From assembly GCF_905404315.1 (NCBI RefSeq), contig NC_066268.1:13802001-13866000 (forward strand): a stretch of 64,000 bases of DNA, given 5' to 3'. The notes below the pieces were generated by a model that saw nothing but the letters and a program-made list of their open reading frames with translations, made no database searches and was not told where the DNA came from. Of this stretch, positions 12,091 to 23,035 are shown in pieces. Numbering within the stretch: position 1 is the stretch's first letter; each line of letters begins with the position of its first letter. Source of the DNA: Leptidea sinapis (Eukaryota; Arthropoda; Insecta; Lepidoptera; Pieridae). The translations under genes were made by a program, and so were the position numbers.

Positions 12091-12262
12091 GTTCAAACGT
12101 GTAAATTATAATTCATGGAAAAAAGTGTTGATTACAACTAGACTCACTATCACACTCATGTCTCTCAATTGTCTGAAGCACAACTCTGCCAACGCGTCTA
12201 TTAGGCAGAGTTTTATGTGACGAAATAAGGTATTAATTTAAATTAATGTTATATGTAAAAGG

Positions 12263-12296
12263 TAATGTGTTAATGTATCTATACATTAACACATTA
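12263..12296. repeat. 15 bp hairpin
   Basis: Perfect arms 12263-12277 and 12282-12296 around the loop TCTA. It lies 170 bp from the previous hairpin. A weaker 9 bp stem lies between them near 12185-12215. Confidence 0.6.
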
Positions 12297-12424
12297 ACAA
12301 CCCGTAAAATACGTAGAATGTACCTTCATTTCTATCTACCTTGCGGAACGACAAAATTTTTAATAGAATTAACCTACTGAAACAACCTAAACGAACACTT
12401 ACTTTTTCATAATGAACGTCAAAT

Positions 12425-12751
12425 TTACAGATACGGCTCAAAGTGGTGGAATTGCTCAATACACAACCTCGCTCGTATGGTTGTGGCTTGAGCAAGGCGG
12501 ATGGCTTGGCTTGGCGTATGGCCTTTGTGGCATTTCGCACCATCGTCGGTGTTATTGATGCGAAAACTGATCCAACACGCTGTTCCATCTCGGCAACCGT
12601 TGAGCAATTGGAGAAATACAGTCTGTCTTTCACATAACCCTTTTTTCCAACTTGACATTTTTTGAAGCCAGTACTTGAGTATAATGACACCCTTGTATTG
12701 AGCAAGCAAACATTTATGAATGAAAAATAGAGAAACAATTAATGTAGACAA
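12425..12751 (-). pseudogene. Possible DDE transposase C-terminal relic
   Basis: Two overlapping minus-strand frames give segments that look like the end of an IS630/Tc1/mariner-type transposase: STVAEMEQRVGSVFASITP with TMVRNATKAI in one frame, then LCIEQFHHFEPYL followed by a stop in the other. The pattern (helical segment, ITPxM, short linker, C-terminal HFE-L) is known from that superfamily. The catalytic domain is absent and at least one frameshift is needed. No terminal inverted repeats were found. Confidence is low to moderate. Confidence 0.35.
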
Positions 12752-13599
12752 ATTATTAGGTAAAAAAGGTACTTAACCTTTCTCATTAATAATCTGGTTC
12801 CCTGACATGACAGCTGACTAGGCTTGACAAAGTTTTGGGCTTTGATATTTAATTATATTTTTTACAGGGTATTTTGCAACACGTTGTCTACCACGCCACT
12901 CGGAAATTTTGACGACTTTAAGGCGATTGGGAATCTAGTTGGTTTTAGTACATCAATGGTCAAAGCAGATTAAGTTTGGACTGTCTTGTGTACTTGATAC
13001 CCACAAGCGTTGAAATTGGCAACGTGTCATGGCAACTGGATGAACGTTATGGCAAAGAATTAAATGCGAAGAAACAACACTCATATTTTTATAGTGTTAG
13101 ATTGGCGTTCCCTGAGTTAACAAGAACTCCATTCATCAAATAAATTATTATTATATTTCATGAGCTATGAATAATTTGGCGAATTCAGCTCCTTTCATGG
13201 ACTGAAACGCCACGACATATTACTTTATAAAAGCAATCTCAGGCGATTAAAAAGTTTCAGTATCATATCAGGCTCCTTAGCAACGCTTCTTAAGATCGCC
13301 CCTAAGCGAGATTGAATATCGATGTGCAAATTAAACAGGAAAACAAATGGACTTGCTTAACTTTGTAACAACAAAATTCATAATTTTTGCGGCTAAGAAA
13401 ACCATAGTATACCTGACGTGGTCCTTTAACGCCCAGGCGGACTTTATTAGGTCAATTTGACTAGGCTATTTATACAATTAGCCTCTTGATTGAGCCATTG
13501 TATGTGTCAGTAATTTTTTCAACCAGGCCAGGGCGTCCAGATATGTAGTAGCATTTAAAGACATGCTTCTGGAAGTAATGGTGGAAATCGAAGGGAAAA
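12752..13599. other. Gap, nothing recognised
   Basis: No supported gene. A minus frame at 13555-13737 is a shadow of the following repeat. Confidence 0.4.
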
Positions 13600-13797
13600 A
13601 GCTTTCTGAACTTCTTGACTGAACTGAGCGGCATCGCAATAGCGCTCGTTACTTTGAGACATAAGATATTTTCTCATTAGGCCAATTATTTCACTAGCTT
13701 CGACGCGCTTCAAATCGAAACACAGTAATGCTAACACAATACTCCTTGATTGCAGGAAAAGGCGCCGCTGTCATACCCATTTAGCCGGCATCATGTG
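13600..13797 (-). repeat. Family A repeat, old copy
   Basis: Diverged match including GAGACATAAGAT, TTTCACTAGCTTCGACG and TAGCCGGCATC, in the same orientation as 3574-3893 and missing the A-rich end. Confidence 0.6.
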
Positions 13798-14345
13798 ACA
13801 TATTGTCTGTCACACCTGGTAATTAGGTACTTGTTTAAGGGGTAGTTGCCTTTACTTAATATTTTGCATATTTTACACCTGTTTCGTGTATAAGTTTACG
13901 GGCAAGATTATTTGGTCCCACCGTATCTCTCTTTATCGTATCTCTATTCTGTAATGCACACTTCTTCCGTTTTAATTTTGCTGTGAAGAATGGGTAGACA
14001 TGCGTTATGTATACAATTGCCTTAAATCCTCTTTTGGTGAGTCATCTGTTGTACCATCACCCAGCAGCTTGATTGGTCCCCTGCAGGCATACTCAGTTCG
14101 TTTTTGTAATGTATAGAAAGACTTTTCCAACATTTTCATACAACGATCTACAAATTTTGATGTTTTATTATATGATGCATAAAAGGTAAATTATTAATGA
14201 AAATTTTAAATCTTAATCTAAATTTCAACAACAGGTTTAACTTAAATATATCAACGGTAGGCTTCAAGAAATGCTCACTACATCTAATTGCTTTAGTGGT
14301 AAGTGTTAGAATGCTTCTTCGAAATCCGAGAGCTTTTGTTTATTC

Positions 14346-14471
14346 ATGAAAGCGGTGCTCCACTTTAAATCTAGTCACCGACGCGACGTAGGAAAAAGTA
14401 AATCTTTTATTTGGAAAATTTATTTATTCAGGACAAGAAGTTTTGGTATTTTATTTTATGTGAGTTCTTAG
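14346..14471 (+). pseudogene. Short ORF MKAVLHFK, copy 1, diverged
   Basis: Starts with the same Met as the copies at 37733 and 45966 and keeps MKAVLHFKSS and the Arg-rich stretch. It then departs after a small deletion and runs 41 codons to a stop. The upstream sequence, including TTAGTGGTAAGTG, is also conserved among the three. It is not recognised as any known family. Whether the frame is translated is unknown, and loss of the shared central segment suggests this copy is decayed. Confidence 0.3.
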
Positions 14472-15390
14472 AAAAACACCAATAACGAATTACTTGATTA
14501 ATATGCTGAAAGTTATTATCAGTGCGTGAGTTGATAAAATTTATACTTAAATATATGAATTTTCCAAGATTGTTTCCATGTATTAACAATTCTCATTTAA
14601 ACCTACTTTTTTGCATACATTCTTCATTAGATATTAGCTGACCTAACTACATAAAAATTACTTCGTATCGTGTTTTCTCGTTATTTACCTACAGTTTTTA
14701 ATTATGTTTCTAAACAATCTGTCATTTATTCAAATTCCCCTTCCTTCTATTGCTTACCCTATTGGTAGATAATGATATTAAGGCATCGACAAAACGTAGG
14801 AGATTCAGATTATCAGTTGTTAAACCTGGAAACTATTCTGGTAACTTTATGTATTATGTAATACCTATGGAAAAAGAAGCAAATTACTCAATTCGTGTAA
14901 GTTCTTTTTGTCATTTTTACTATATGGGTGTTAAAAATGAGTATTGGCAGACCATCTAGTAAATCAAATATACTTTTATTTGTGAGAATGGAATACGGAG
15001 GAATTAAGGATTGCAATAAATAAATAGGATTTAAAGGACAGGATAAAGAAAAAAACAAAACAAATAAGAATCTATAAACACATACAAACAGTTAAAGTGC
15101 AGATGGGTGAATGGGCAAGACTAATAACATTATAGCAAACACGAGACAGCAAAAGAAAACAAGGTGCGACGGGAACATAACATTGTGAAAATAGCAGGTA
15201 TTTTATAGATTCATTCGGGAAAGGATAGGACAGAATGTAAATCTATAGAGTAACTTTGACGAAATGCAGCACGTTCTGCATGAAATTCATGACCATTTGT
15301 ATATTAATTTTTTATAAGTACATTTAAGTAGATAAATTAACAATTAAGTTTTTTAATGTTTTTATTAATTTTTGAAATTAAACATATTTG

Positions 15391-15560
15391 TAATTACAGC
15401 CACATCTACACATTCATATCAAAGGGACATCATGAATCAATAAACGTAGATAGTGTCTACGGTACAGTCTATGCAAATTGCTTTGCGTGTAGCACGCTAC
15501 ATCGTAAACCCTCGTAAAATCAGCATTTGAAAGAATTTGGACTTTGAGTACATTAGGTTT
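15391..15560 (+). other. Conserved second block, possible downstream exon
   Basis: Preceded by an acceptor-like TTGTAATTACAG and nearly identical to 38020-38190. One open frame reads HIYTFISKGHHESINVDSVY and ends at a stop near 15515. Most differences from the other copy are amino-acid-changing in this frame, which argues against strong coding constraint. An AATAAA is inside it, so it may be a 3' exon or a non-coding block. Confidence 0.35.
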
Positions 15561-15827
15561 AAGGTTCCCTTTTAGCCACATGTGATCAATGATTAGAACT
15601 CTTCTTTATCTTTTTATGAGAGCAAAGGTTCTAAGAATGAATATCCATAATATGTATTTTACATTATCTATATAATTATTATACATAACGATCATTTACT
15701 TCGTTTATTTGACCTGCATGACAGATTCATATCTTTACCACTTCAAATTGAATTTTATAATCGAAAAAGCGAATAAAATTATATCTCATTGTAAGATTTC
15801 CACTTAAATTAAAAAAATCTTGATTGT

Positions 15828-15845
15828 AGAGAGAGAGAGAGAGCG
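15828..15845. repeat. Short GA microsatellite
   Basis: A run of AG dinucleotides followed by GCGCGCG. Confidence 0.8.
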
Positions 15846-15880
15846 CGCGTATTTATACGTTATCTTAAAATTTTTAATTT

Positions 15881-15950
15881 AAATAAAGTAGGACTCGATC
15901 TACTATTTTTTAAAGTGAATTAAAGAATTAGATCGAGTCATACTTTATTT
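15881..15950. repeat. Inverted repeat, 22 bp arms
   Basis: Arms 15881-15902 and 15929-15950 differ at one base and enclose 26 bp. They contain GACTCGATCTA on one side and its complement on the other. Probably a tiny fold-back relic. Confidence 0.65.
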
Positions 15951-16140
15951 ATTTACTCTTTAGTAACAATAATATTGATATATATGTCGTAGATATCCCT
16001 ATTGTCAAAGCCAGGGGTGGGACAGTCGCCTTATAGAGACGTTTTCAGAAAACTGTAGTGCCATATAATACTGATAGTTGGCCCCAAAATTAAAGCTTTG
16101 TCAGCTGTCACTCGCTTTGAAACCTGCCCACTGGTCATAA

Positions 16141-16151
16141 AATGGCGGCTA
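16141..16151 (+). promoter_or_regulatory. YY1/Pho-like motif upstream of THAP gene
   Basis: AAATGGCGGC fits the core of the YY1/Pleiohomeotic site, often found near insect and mammalian start sites. It lies about 220 bp upstream of the THAP start codon. Function is inferred only. Confidence 0.3.
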
Positions 16152-17372
16152 CTTCTAGCGTTTGCACTTTGCGCATGTATGTAGCTCTCGTGTTCCATTT
16201 TGCATATTTTTGGTATTGAAATCGAAGTGTAAGTGCGTCGAGTCGAGCCTTGTTCCTCCGCCTTGCTGTTGCGAATTCACTCCAAAAATCTCCTTATTCT
16301 GTGTATTTCTACTTTTTGTGATAGAGACACTTTTGTTTGTGGAATTTATGAACTTTGGTGTAATGCCGAGACGTTGTGCTTTCGGTTGTGCGCTCCTTGG
16401 TAAGTAAATTATTCTCTTAAATCTTAATAGTGTAGTTTATTAACTAATCTTGTGATAAATAAAGTATCATATAAGGTTTGTTCTACTCTCAGGTTCTTCT
16501 ACCGGTCCGTAGATTGAATTTGCAATCATGGTTAAAACTATTATAAACATACCGGTTTTCTGTATCTTGCCCCAAAGATTAAACTCCAATCCCTCAAATC
16601 ACCTTCAATGTCAGACTTCTGACTCCCCCTGACTTATATGGTTTAATAATAATTGACAGCTGTGCTGGCTTCTGACACCATCTTTATCAAGAGAAAAGTC
16701 AATATATGAGTCCAAAATCTAATACTAGTCCAATGGTCATAACACTAGGTTATCACAATTTGTCTGATGGCTTTAATAGTCACTCAATTTATTTAATAAT
16801 GTTACTTATTATTTTCAGAGATTCCAATGCATAGTTTCCCAGATGCTGTCAAATTCCTGAGCAGTTTAAAACTTGGGTCAGTCTTGTTGGTGGAAACCCT
16901 TAAACATCTGATCTTGAATGTTATAAGAAGAAGAGAATTTGTGATATACACTTTTCTGACAGACACAGAAATCATAATCAATGGCTAAGCACATTGGCAG
17001 TTCCGATGCTTCATCTGCTTGGTAGGTCCCCTAATTTAACACATATTGAGTTGATTGAATATTCGATTCTATTCCTTACTCTGTCAGATTTAATCACACC
17101 ACTAAGAATCTTTGTTGAGTTGATGGTTTTTTTGAAGGTATATTGTATCATTCTGGAAACACCTGATTTTCTTGCACAGTTGTGATTACAAAATGCAATG
17201 GTTGCATTTCTGGCTGAAACTGGTTCAATATCTATGATAATCATTAAATAATGAAAGATAATCTTTACATATTCACATTAATTTTCAGGACAACTACAGA
17301 GTAAAGTAATCTTAGGACAAGCTTCATCCACACAACATTTACTGCCTACAATAATACAGCAAGACTGTTCAG

Positions 17373-18047
17373 GTAAATAATTTTAAAAACTTATTTGCAA
17401 TGTCATAAAGGTTACTATAACATAAGTGACATTCTTAATGATACCACAGAAATGGCATGGAGCGGCCACCTTCAGGGTATTAAATAATAAATTTTATTGT
17501 ATGATTTAACATTGTCACCATATTTTTATGTAAAAAAAAGAAGCCCGCTGAGTATCTTATTCCCTTACTTCTCAGGTCTGAGGTATACTTTTTCCAATAG
17601 GTAGTATTGACTTTCTGTAAGTGATATTATATCCTATTTCAAATAAAATATTCAGAAAGAATATAAAGTCAAACTCAGTCAAAGGGCATTGACAATTTTA
17701 AAATCTTGGGCCCATAAAATGTTATTCATTGAAAATCCCACATTTGATCTTGATCTTTATGTCATGTTTTCATATAATATAGTCTTCATAATTTCATTTC
17801 AGTTACATAAGATTTTACAAATCACACATAATATTACAACACTCATAAGAAATTCGAAAAGTCTTTATTTAACAAACATTAACCATAAATGTGACAGTAA
17901 TTTTATAACAGTAGATTTATGCATGACATGACATAAGACTATTGAGCCAAATGTCTTTTTTGATGAAGGCTGCATTGGTACCTGATAGGATTGAGAACAG
18001 CTAATGTCCGTGTGGGAATGAAATTTTGAATATATTTTTATTCATTA
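17373..18047 (+). other. Intron 3 of THAP locus
   Basis: AT-rich intron sequence between the GTAAAT donor and the Helitron. An 80-codon frame at 17689 has no domain and is not called. Confidence 0.4.
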
Positions 18048-18215
18048 CTAGCTGATCCGACAGACGTCGTGCTGTACATATTAAATTCTTCATCTTATCA
18101 AAACCTTTACTGGACTTCCACAAAAAATTTAAGACCGAAATTAGCCAAATCGATCCAGCCATTCTCAAGTTTTAGCAAGACTAACGAACAGCAATTAATT
18201 TTTAATATATATAGA
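18048..18215 (-). mobile_element. Short Helitron in THAP intron 3
   Basis: On the minus strand it starts TCTATATATATTAAAAATTA and ends CGGATCAGCTAG. It contains CTGGATCGATTTGGCTAAT, a string typical of lepidopteran Helitrons. The base before TC is G rather than the expected A. It is non-coding. Confidence 0.75.
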
Positions 18216-18860
18216 CTTTAAGACTGAATCCCTTTTCATATTGTCCATTTATTTAATACCATATAATACATATATTATACTATACAATTTGTAAATTAAA
18301 CATTCTTTCACAGATCTAATGGCTCCACAGCGCACAAAGATCAAACATCTTCAAGCAGAAATATCGCTATTGCGAAAAAAAGGACAATCTTTCAAAGCAA
18401 GGTTAAAAGGTGGTGCAGATCGATCAATCGAATTTTGTCAGGAAAATTAACATATGTGGGTGAAGACGAAACAAAAACAGCTGCCAAACAATATTATGAT
18501 AAACATAAACATTATAAAAATAAAAAATAATATGCAAACATTGCTTTTTATTTCTCCCACCCAATTACTTCAATTACTCATACCAACACTACTAAATCCT
18601 ATCCTTCATGTTCTATGTTGTGGCAAAATTAAATAACTAACTAAACGCGCAATTTCAACATGGTAAAAAATTGCAATACCTACATTAAAAAGTAGAGTTA
18701 GTTATTTAATTACGTCACAACATTAAAAATGAATTTCATAATTTCGAGTTAATATATAGTTATTTTCGGGGCCAATATTCAGATGGCGCTAGTTTTCAAA
18801 TAGACAGCTCATAATGCGTAGAGAGGGCTTTCTTTTCCCTATATATTATTATACTCTTTG

Positions 18861-19064
18861 GTCAAAGCCATGATATTATAATTTCACTAGTGATGTTATA
18901 GTTAAATCAAAGTCGTTCTATACATAAGAACGTCACTATAGTATACCCGTGAAATTCCAATGTCACTAAAACCAGGCCGTTAAATTGTATCAAAAGGAAG
19001 CCGATTGACAATCTACCGGTAAATTATAATATCACTAGTGAAATTTTAATATTACGGCTTTGAC
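18861..19064. mobile_element. MITE with about 40 bp inverted ends
   Basis: The left end GTCAAAGCCATGATATTATA and the right end, which is its inverted near-copy ending GGCTTTGAC, enclose about 120 bp. A related GTCAAAGCC string with similar outer sequence occurs inverted at about 15985-16012, on the far side of the THAP locus. No coding. Confidence 0.65.
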
Positions 19065-19478
19065 AATATACCTGCGACATTATATATAATTTTTATTGAT
19101 TTAGGGGATTTTATACGTATGTACATGTCAGCTCCATTATAATCTAAGAACATTAAAAAAACAAAAGAAAAACAAAATTCTTAACTCAACAAACTAAAAA
19201 AAAAGTTAATAAAAGGAAAAGCAAGTTATACCTACAGTGTTCAACAAATAAGACTTATGGATTCAAACAGACTTATGGCATCCTTAGATGCAGGACGGGC
19301 AAGTATATATAAATAAGTATAATATTTTTCATATTACTAGATTGAAAAAGATAAATAAAATGGTATTCGTGATATATTTTACTACAGGATCGCTATCATT
19401 ATCGTATGGTAAATGTTGCGTTGAGAGAATTATTAAAACAAATATTTAAATATTACCACAAACATTAATTGTGTATAT
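19065..19478. other. AT-rich gap, nothing recognised
   Basis: No gene or clear repeat. Confidence 0.4.
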
Positions 19479-19800
19479 TTTTTTTATGGAATAGGAGGAC
19501 AAACGAGCGTACGGGTCACCTGGTGTTAAGTGATCACCGCCGCCCACACTCTCCTGCAACACCAGAGGAATCACAAGAGCGTTGCCGGCCTTTAAGGAAG
19601 GTGTACACGCTTTTCTTGAAGGTACCCATGTCGTATCGTCCCGGAAACACCGCACAAGGAAGCTCATTCCACAGCTTCGTGGTACGAGGAAGAAAGCTCC
19701 TTGAAAACCGCACTGTGGAGGACCGCCACACATCCAGATGGTGGGGATGGTATCGTAACTTGTGGCGTGTCGTGCGAAGGTGAAATTCGGCGGCAGGAAT
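19479..19800 (-). mobile_element. 5'-truncated jockey-like LINE
   Basis: A good copy of the family 3' end on the minus strand, from a T-run at about 19479 through the DVWRSSTVRFSRSFLP region to CACCTGATTCCTGCCGCC. Both long frames over it are parts or shadows of the old ORF. Confidence 0.85.
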
Positions 19801-21175
19801 CAGGTGTGTATATTTGTGTATATATACATAAATAATAGTATTAAATATTAATAGACATCAAAGACCAAGACAACTATTAAATAAATGTACGATTATAACT
19901 AAATAATGATCGTGAAACATAAAGTGAACGAAATTTCCAAATAATTACCTAAATTTCCAATAATTACCTAAATTTACCTAAACAAAGGATGAAATTGAAA
20001 AATTATCTGCGTTATAATAATTATCATTTAAATTGTTTACAGCCATACAAAATGCCATGCTGGTTTATTAGTTCAGTTCTATCTTAATTTAATTTAACAG
20101 CTGTGTACTAAAAATACATTGAACGATTTTAAAAATGTTAATAAAATAAATCAAAATAATAATAAATTTCATTTAATAATATGAATAATTTTTTCGCAAT
20201 GAAAATGTTACATAATAAACAACTCCTGGCAATGTGAAATGCTCCTAATATCGGCTAGGTACGAGGGAAAAATTAGTATTAATTTGGGTAATGCAGGAAA
20301 TTTTATCCTTTTATGTTATTTGTACTAAGCTTCACAATAAAGTCTGATTTCGTTGCGGATCATATTAAATAGCTGTATAATATTCAGCTAAGTTTTCATT
20401 TACCATGAAGTTTAAAAATGACTGCCTTTTTAGAGTTAGAGTGCCGTAACCTAAATAGATATATAGCTCACGGCACTGTAACTACTGGGTTTATCATATA
20501 TTGCATGAAAATAATTGATTTATATTTGAAATGCCCTTCCATTACGAGAAACACGATTCAAATGGTAAGATGGGATCGGATTTTGCCGATTTCCAATGAT
20601 GTAATTTTTTTTAATGCTAGATAAGAAAACACTTGGATAATAAAGGTCCAGACGATATTCAGACTTATTTAAATTATTAATGTAGAAAATATTTTGGAGT
20701 TAAAAAGACCGTGACAAAGTGATCACAATTACTTTCTTTTTGTACACGATTTTACAAATCTTGTAAATTCGCTAATACAATCAAGTCAAAACGCCTACAA
20801 GCATCGGAATACTTACAAGGCTGAAATTTATCTGAGGGTAAAGGCGCAATAAAGGTGAGTTGGAATGCTTCAATAATTATAAAAGTTTAAGGTCAATGAG
20901 AGTATAATATGTTCATAAAAATCGTAAAAGTTTCGAAATTTGCAAGGCTTATTTTGTAAATTGCGTCATTGTGGATACAATTTTAGGAAGTCGGATTAGA
21001 CAATCTAAGTTTTACTTGAAAGAGTGATTACTCTTTCAACTGCGTGACTATTGAGACAGTTAAGGGCCCTCTTTGGTGCCGGCCAGGTATTTATCGTAAA
21101 CAGATTAATCTATTGATGATACACATACACTAAGATTAAACTAGACTATATTAGTAAATTGTAACGTGTTTACAA
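19801..21175. other. AT-rich gap, no gene seen
   Basis: A 68-codon frame at 20418 has no domain. No inverted repeats of note. Confidence 0.4.
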
Positions 21176-21610
21176 CACCTGCATACTCCCAGCCATGAAG
21201 TATGGTTACAAACATCACCACAAACGCACCAATCAACGATAATCTCAACAAACTAAAAACATGTCAACATAAAATAGAAAGAAGTATACTTAGGATTAAG
21301 AAAAGTGATAGAATAAAGTTAAAAGAAATAAGAAAAAGGAAAAACAATGCAGACGTATCACAAACTATTACAAAACTCAAATGGCAGTGGGCAAGAATCT
21401 AATACGAGGAAAATAAGAATGGGCCAAAAAAGTAACAGAATGAGAGGGAGACCGAGTCGTAGATGGGGCGACGATTTAAAAGATGCAGCTGGTATAACGT
21501 GGAGCAGATCATGTCATGACCGAGAACACTGGAAGAACCTGGGGGGGCCTATGCGAAAGCAAAACAATCTGTGCCGATGTCTTCTGCAAACCAACTGTAA
21601 AAACTATATG
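21176..21610 (+). mobile_element. RTE-like LINE C-terminal fragment
   Basis: Pieces from two frames spell the usual C-terminal part of an RTE-type polymerase ORF: LKTCQHKIERSILRIK, ITKLKWQWARI, then RGRPSRRWGDDLKDAAG and CHDREHWKNLG. Frameshifts separate them. No RT catalytic core remains. Confidence 0.65.
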
Positions 21611-21794
21611 TAGATTGTTATTAAACGCTATTATTATATTAGTAACTTGGGTCGACAAATATATTATGGTAGGGCCTACCCACCATAAGGTTACATACGA
21701 GACATAGCAGTGATGATAAATAATGCACAAGCGAATTTTGAAGTTTTACTTAAACATTAAACAAATCTAGATACGAAATCTAAACTATAATCCT

Positions 21795-21975
21795 GAAATT
21801 TTAACGCCCACGGCCCACAACGGACACCGGACTTTTGAAAACTTATATAACTTTACAATTGCTCGTATTCCGTGTGGTGCGGTATCGTTTTAGTGAATAC
21901 ATATAAAACTTTGTAAAATTGTTTACAACAGGTGTCTTTTATTATTTACCTAATATGCTTTGAAAGAATTCGATT
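21795..21975 (+). repeat. Family D interspersed repeat
   Basis: Matches 47935-48125 in the same orientation, sharing ACAATTGCTCGTATTCCG and ACAACAGGTGT. Class unknown. Confidence 0.55.
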
Positions 21976-22469
21976 TTCTAAAATTTGCACGTTCCTAATA
22001 ATTTCTTTATTTAGTATTGACTTTACGAATAAAAATCCTTGTAACATCAAGCATTTTATTAGTGGAATAAATTTCAGTGAGAGTTGAAATAAATATCTTA
22101 GCATTCTATGGATTCACCAAGCGGTTTGCCGGGTCTATTATATGGCAAAGCGAGCAATTTTAAACAGTACGCGAGACTTGTGACTCTTACCTGTTCATGT
22201 TGTTTTTTCTGCCTAACTAAATGTGATAAGAACCTGTTTGTGGTTATTAAATATATGTTATTTCTAACAAGGAACTTAATGAAGAGCGAGTCTAATAGCA
22301 TTCTCACTATTGTGCTGCGGAAATTTTGCTCCAAAAGTGGCGGTCTTACCCGTCTTTACGGGTTCTCCTATTCGTTAAGCGTAGCCTAGACCCGGGGCTT
22401 TGAAGACAGCTTAATTGCACCCGATCTATAATAAATATCTGATAAAAAGCACAGACAGAGATCGCAACA
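21976..22469. other. Gap with overlapping unsupported frames
   Basis: Frames at 22108-22389 (+) and 22098-22334 (-) overlap antisense and show no domain. No gene called. Confidence 0.35.
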
Positions 22470-22830
22470 ATCGCGAGCTCTTAGTATACCTGGAATAGTA
22501 CCAGCTGATTATCAATTCAGTACGGTTACCGTCAGTATCACTAAGTTGGTGATCTTATTGTATATATCGCATCGACGGGCGGAGGCGGTTTAGTCAAAGT
22601 AGAAGGATGTGTATAATATATAGCGAAAGCCTCCGATCGGGTATGTCCCGAAGGGCTTATTATAAAGCATCCTTCTTATGAAATGTCACGACTTACAACT
22701 CATAAGCGCTGGTGTCCCGCAAGGCATCGTTCTATCCCCTACACTGTTAATTCAGCATACCAATTATATACAACATTCATCAACGGAATTCATACTGTGC
22801 AGATGACACTATAAGATATGCTTCTAACAC
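22470..22830 (+). mobile_element. Degenerate jockey-like RT fragment
   Basis: Aligns by eye with 8915-9330. It keeps recognisable traces of LLVYLE, GFRHGRSAGDLL, IAKASDRV and SAGVPQGIVLSPTL, then a damaged CADD region. Multiple stops and frameshifts make it much older than the 8452 copy. Confidence 0.6.
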
Positions 22831-22865
22831 AGGCGGTGATATATAATAAAAAAATATATGTAGTA

Positions 22866-23035
22866 ACAACTCGCAATTACTTGTCGCCTAGATGGCGTTA
22901 TTACGTCCATTAGCCGACTATCGACAATCTATATAGTATCTGTGTGACCACTCAGCCGAATTACTCCATTTCTGTTACAATTATTGTGTTAATTCATTTC
23001 GCCATACATTTAAATGAAACTCTTTTTATTTAGAG
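22866..23035. repeat. Family E interspersed repeat
   Basis: Matches 50447-50610, sharing GGCGTTATTACGTCCATTAG, GTGACCACTCAGCCGAAT and CTCCATTTCTGTT. Probably a MITE. No clear terminal repeats identified. Confidence 0.55.

Larger units (their letters stand above)
14240..15560 (+). repeat. Old third copy of the MKAVLHFK duplication block
   Basis: The sequence upstream of and through 14346-14400 matches 37650-37790 and 45880-46010. The stretch 15391-15560 matches 38020-38190. Between the two blocks this copy has about 1 kb, against about 0.2 kb in the 37.8 kb copy. No SDR relic was found nearby, so either only part of the unit was duplicated or the rest has decayed. Confidence 0.7.
16363..18450 (+). 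pseudogene. Four-exon THAP-domain gene, decayed
   Basis: THAP proteins bind DNA through a C2CH zinc finger. Exon 1 (16363-16399) encodes MPRRCAFGC with the first Cys pair and a GTAAGT donor. Exon 2 (16819-17021) follows a TTTTCAG acceptor and carries HSFPDAVKF, FKTWVSLVGG, YKKKRICDIHFSD (the C-x2-H pair) and AVPMLHL, the conserved end of the fold. Exon 3 (17289-17372) is an open linker. Exon 4 (18314-18450) encodes a basic coiled coil (IKHLQAEISLLRKKG) before a TAA. All three introns are GT-AG and phase 1, which random sequence would rarely give. Damage: a one-base deletion after AVKF and a stop after VGGNP, both in exon 2. After the exon 4 stop a shifted frame (LTYVGEDETKTAAKQYY) may be the former C terminus. 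It may be a host gene or a P-element-type transposon gene. Confidence 0.65.

Noticed and set aside
12443..12637. 64-codon plus frame
   Set aside because: Antisense to the possible transposase relic; no domain of its own.
17011..17244. 77-codon minus frame
   Set aside because: Overlaps the THAP exon 2/intron 2 on the other strand and has no domain.
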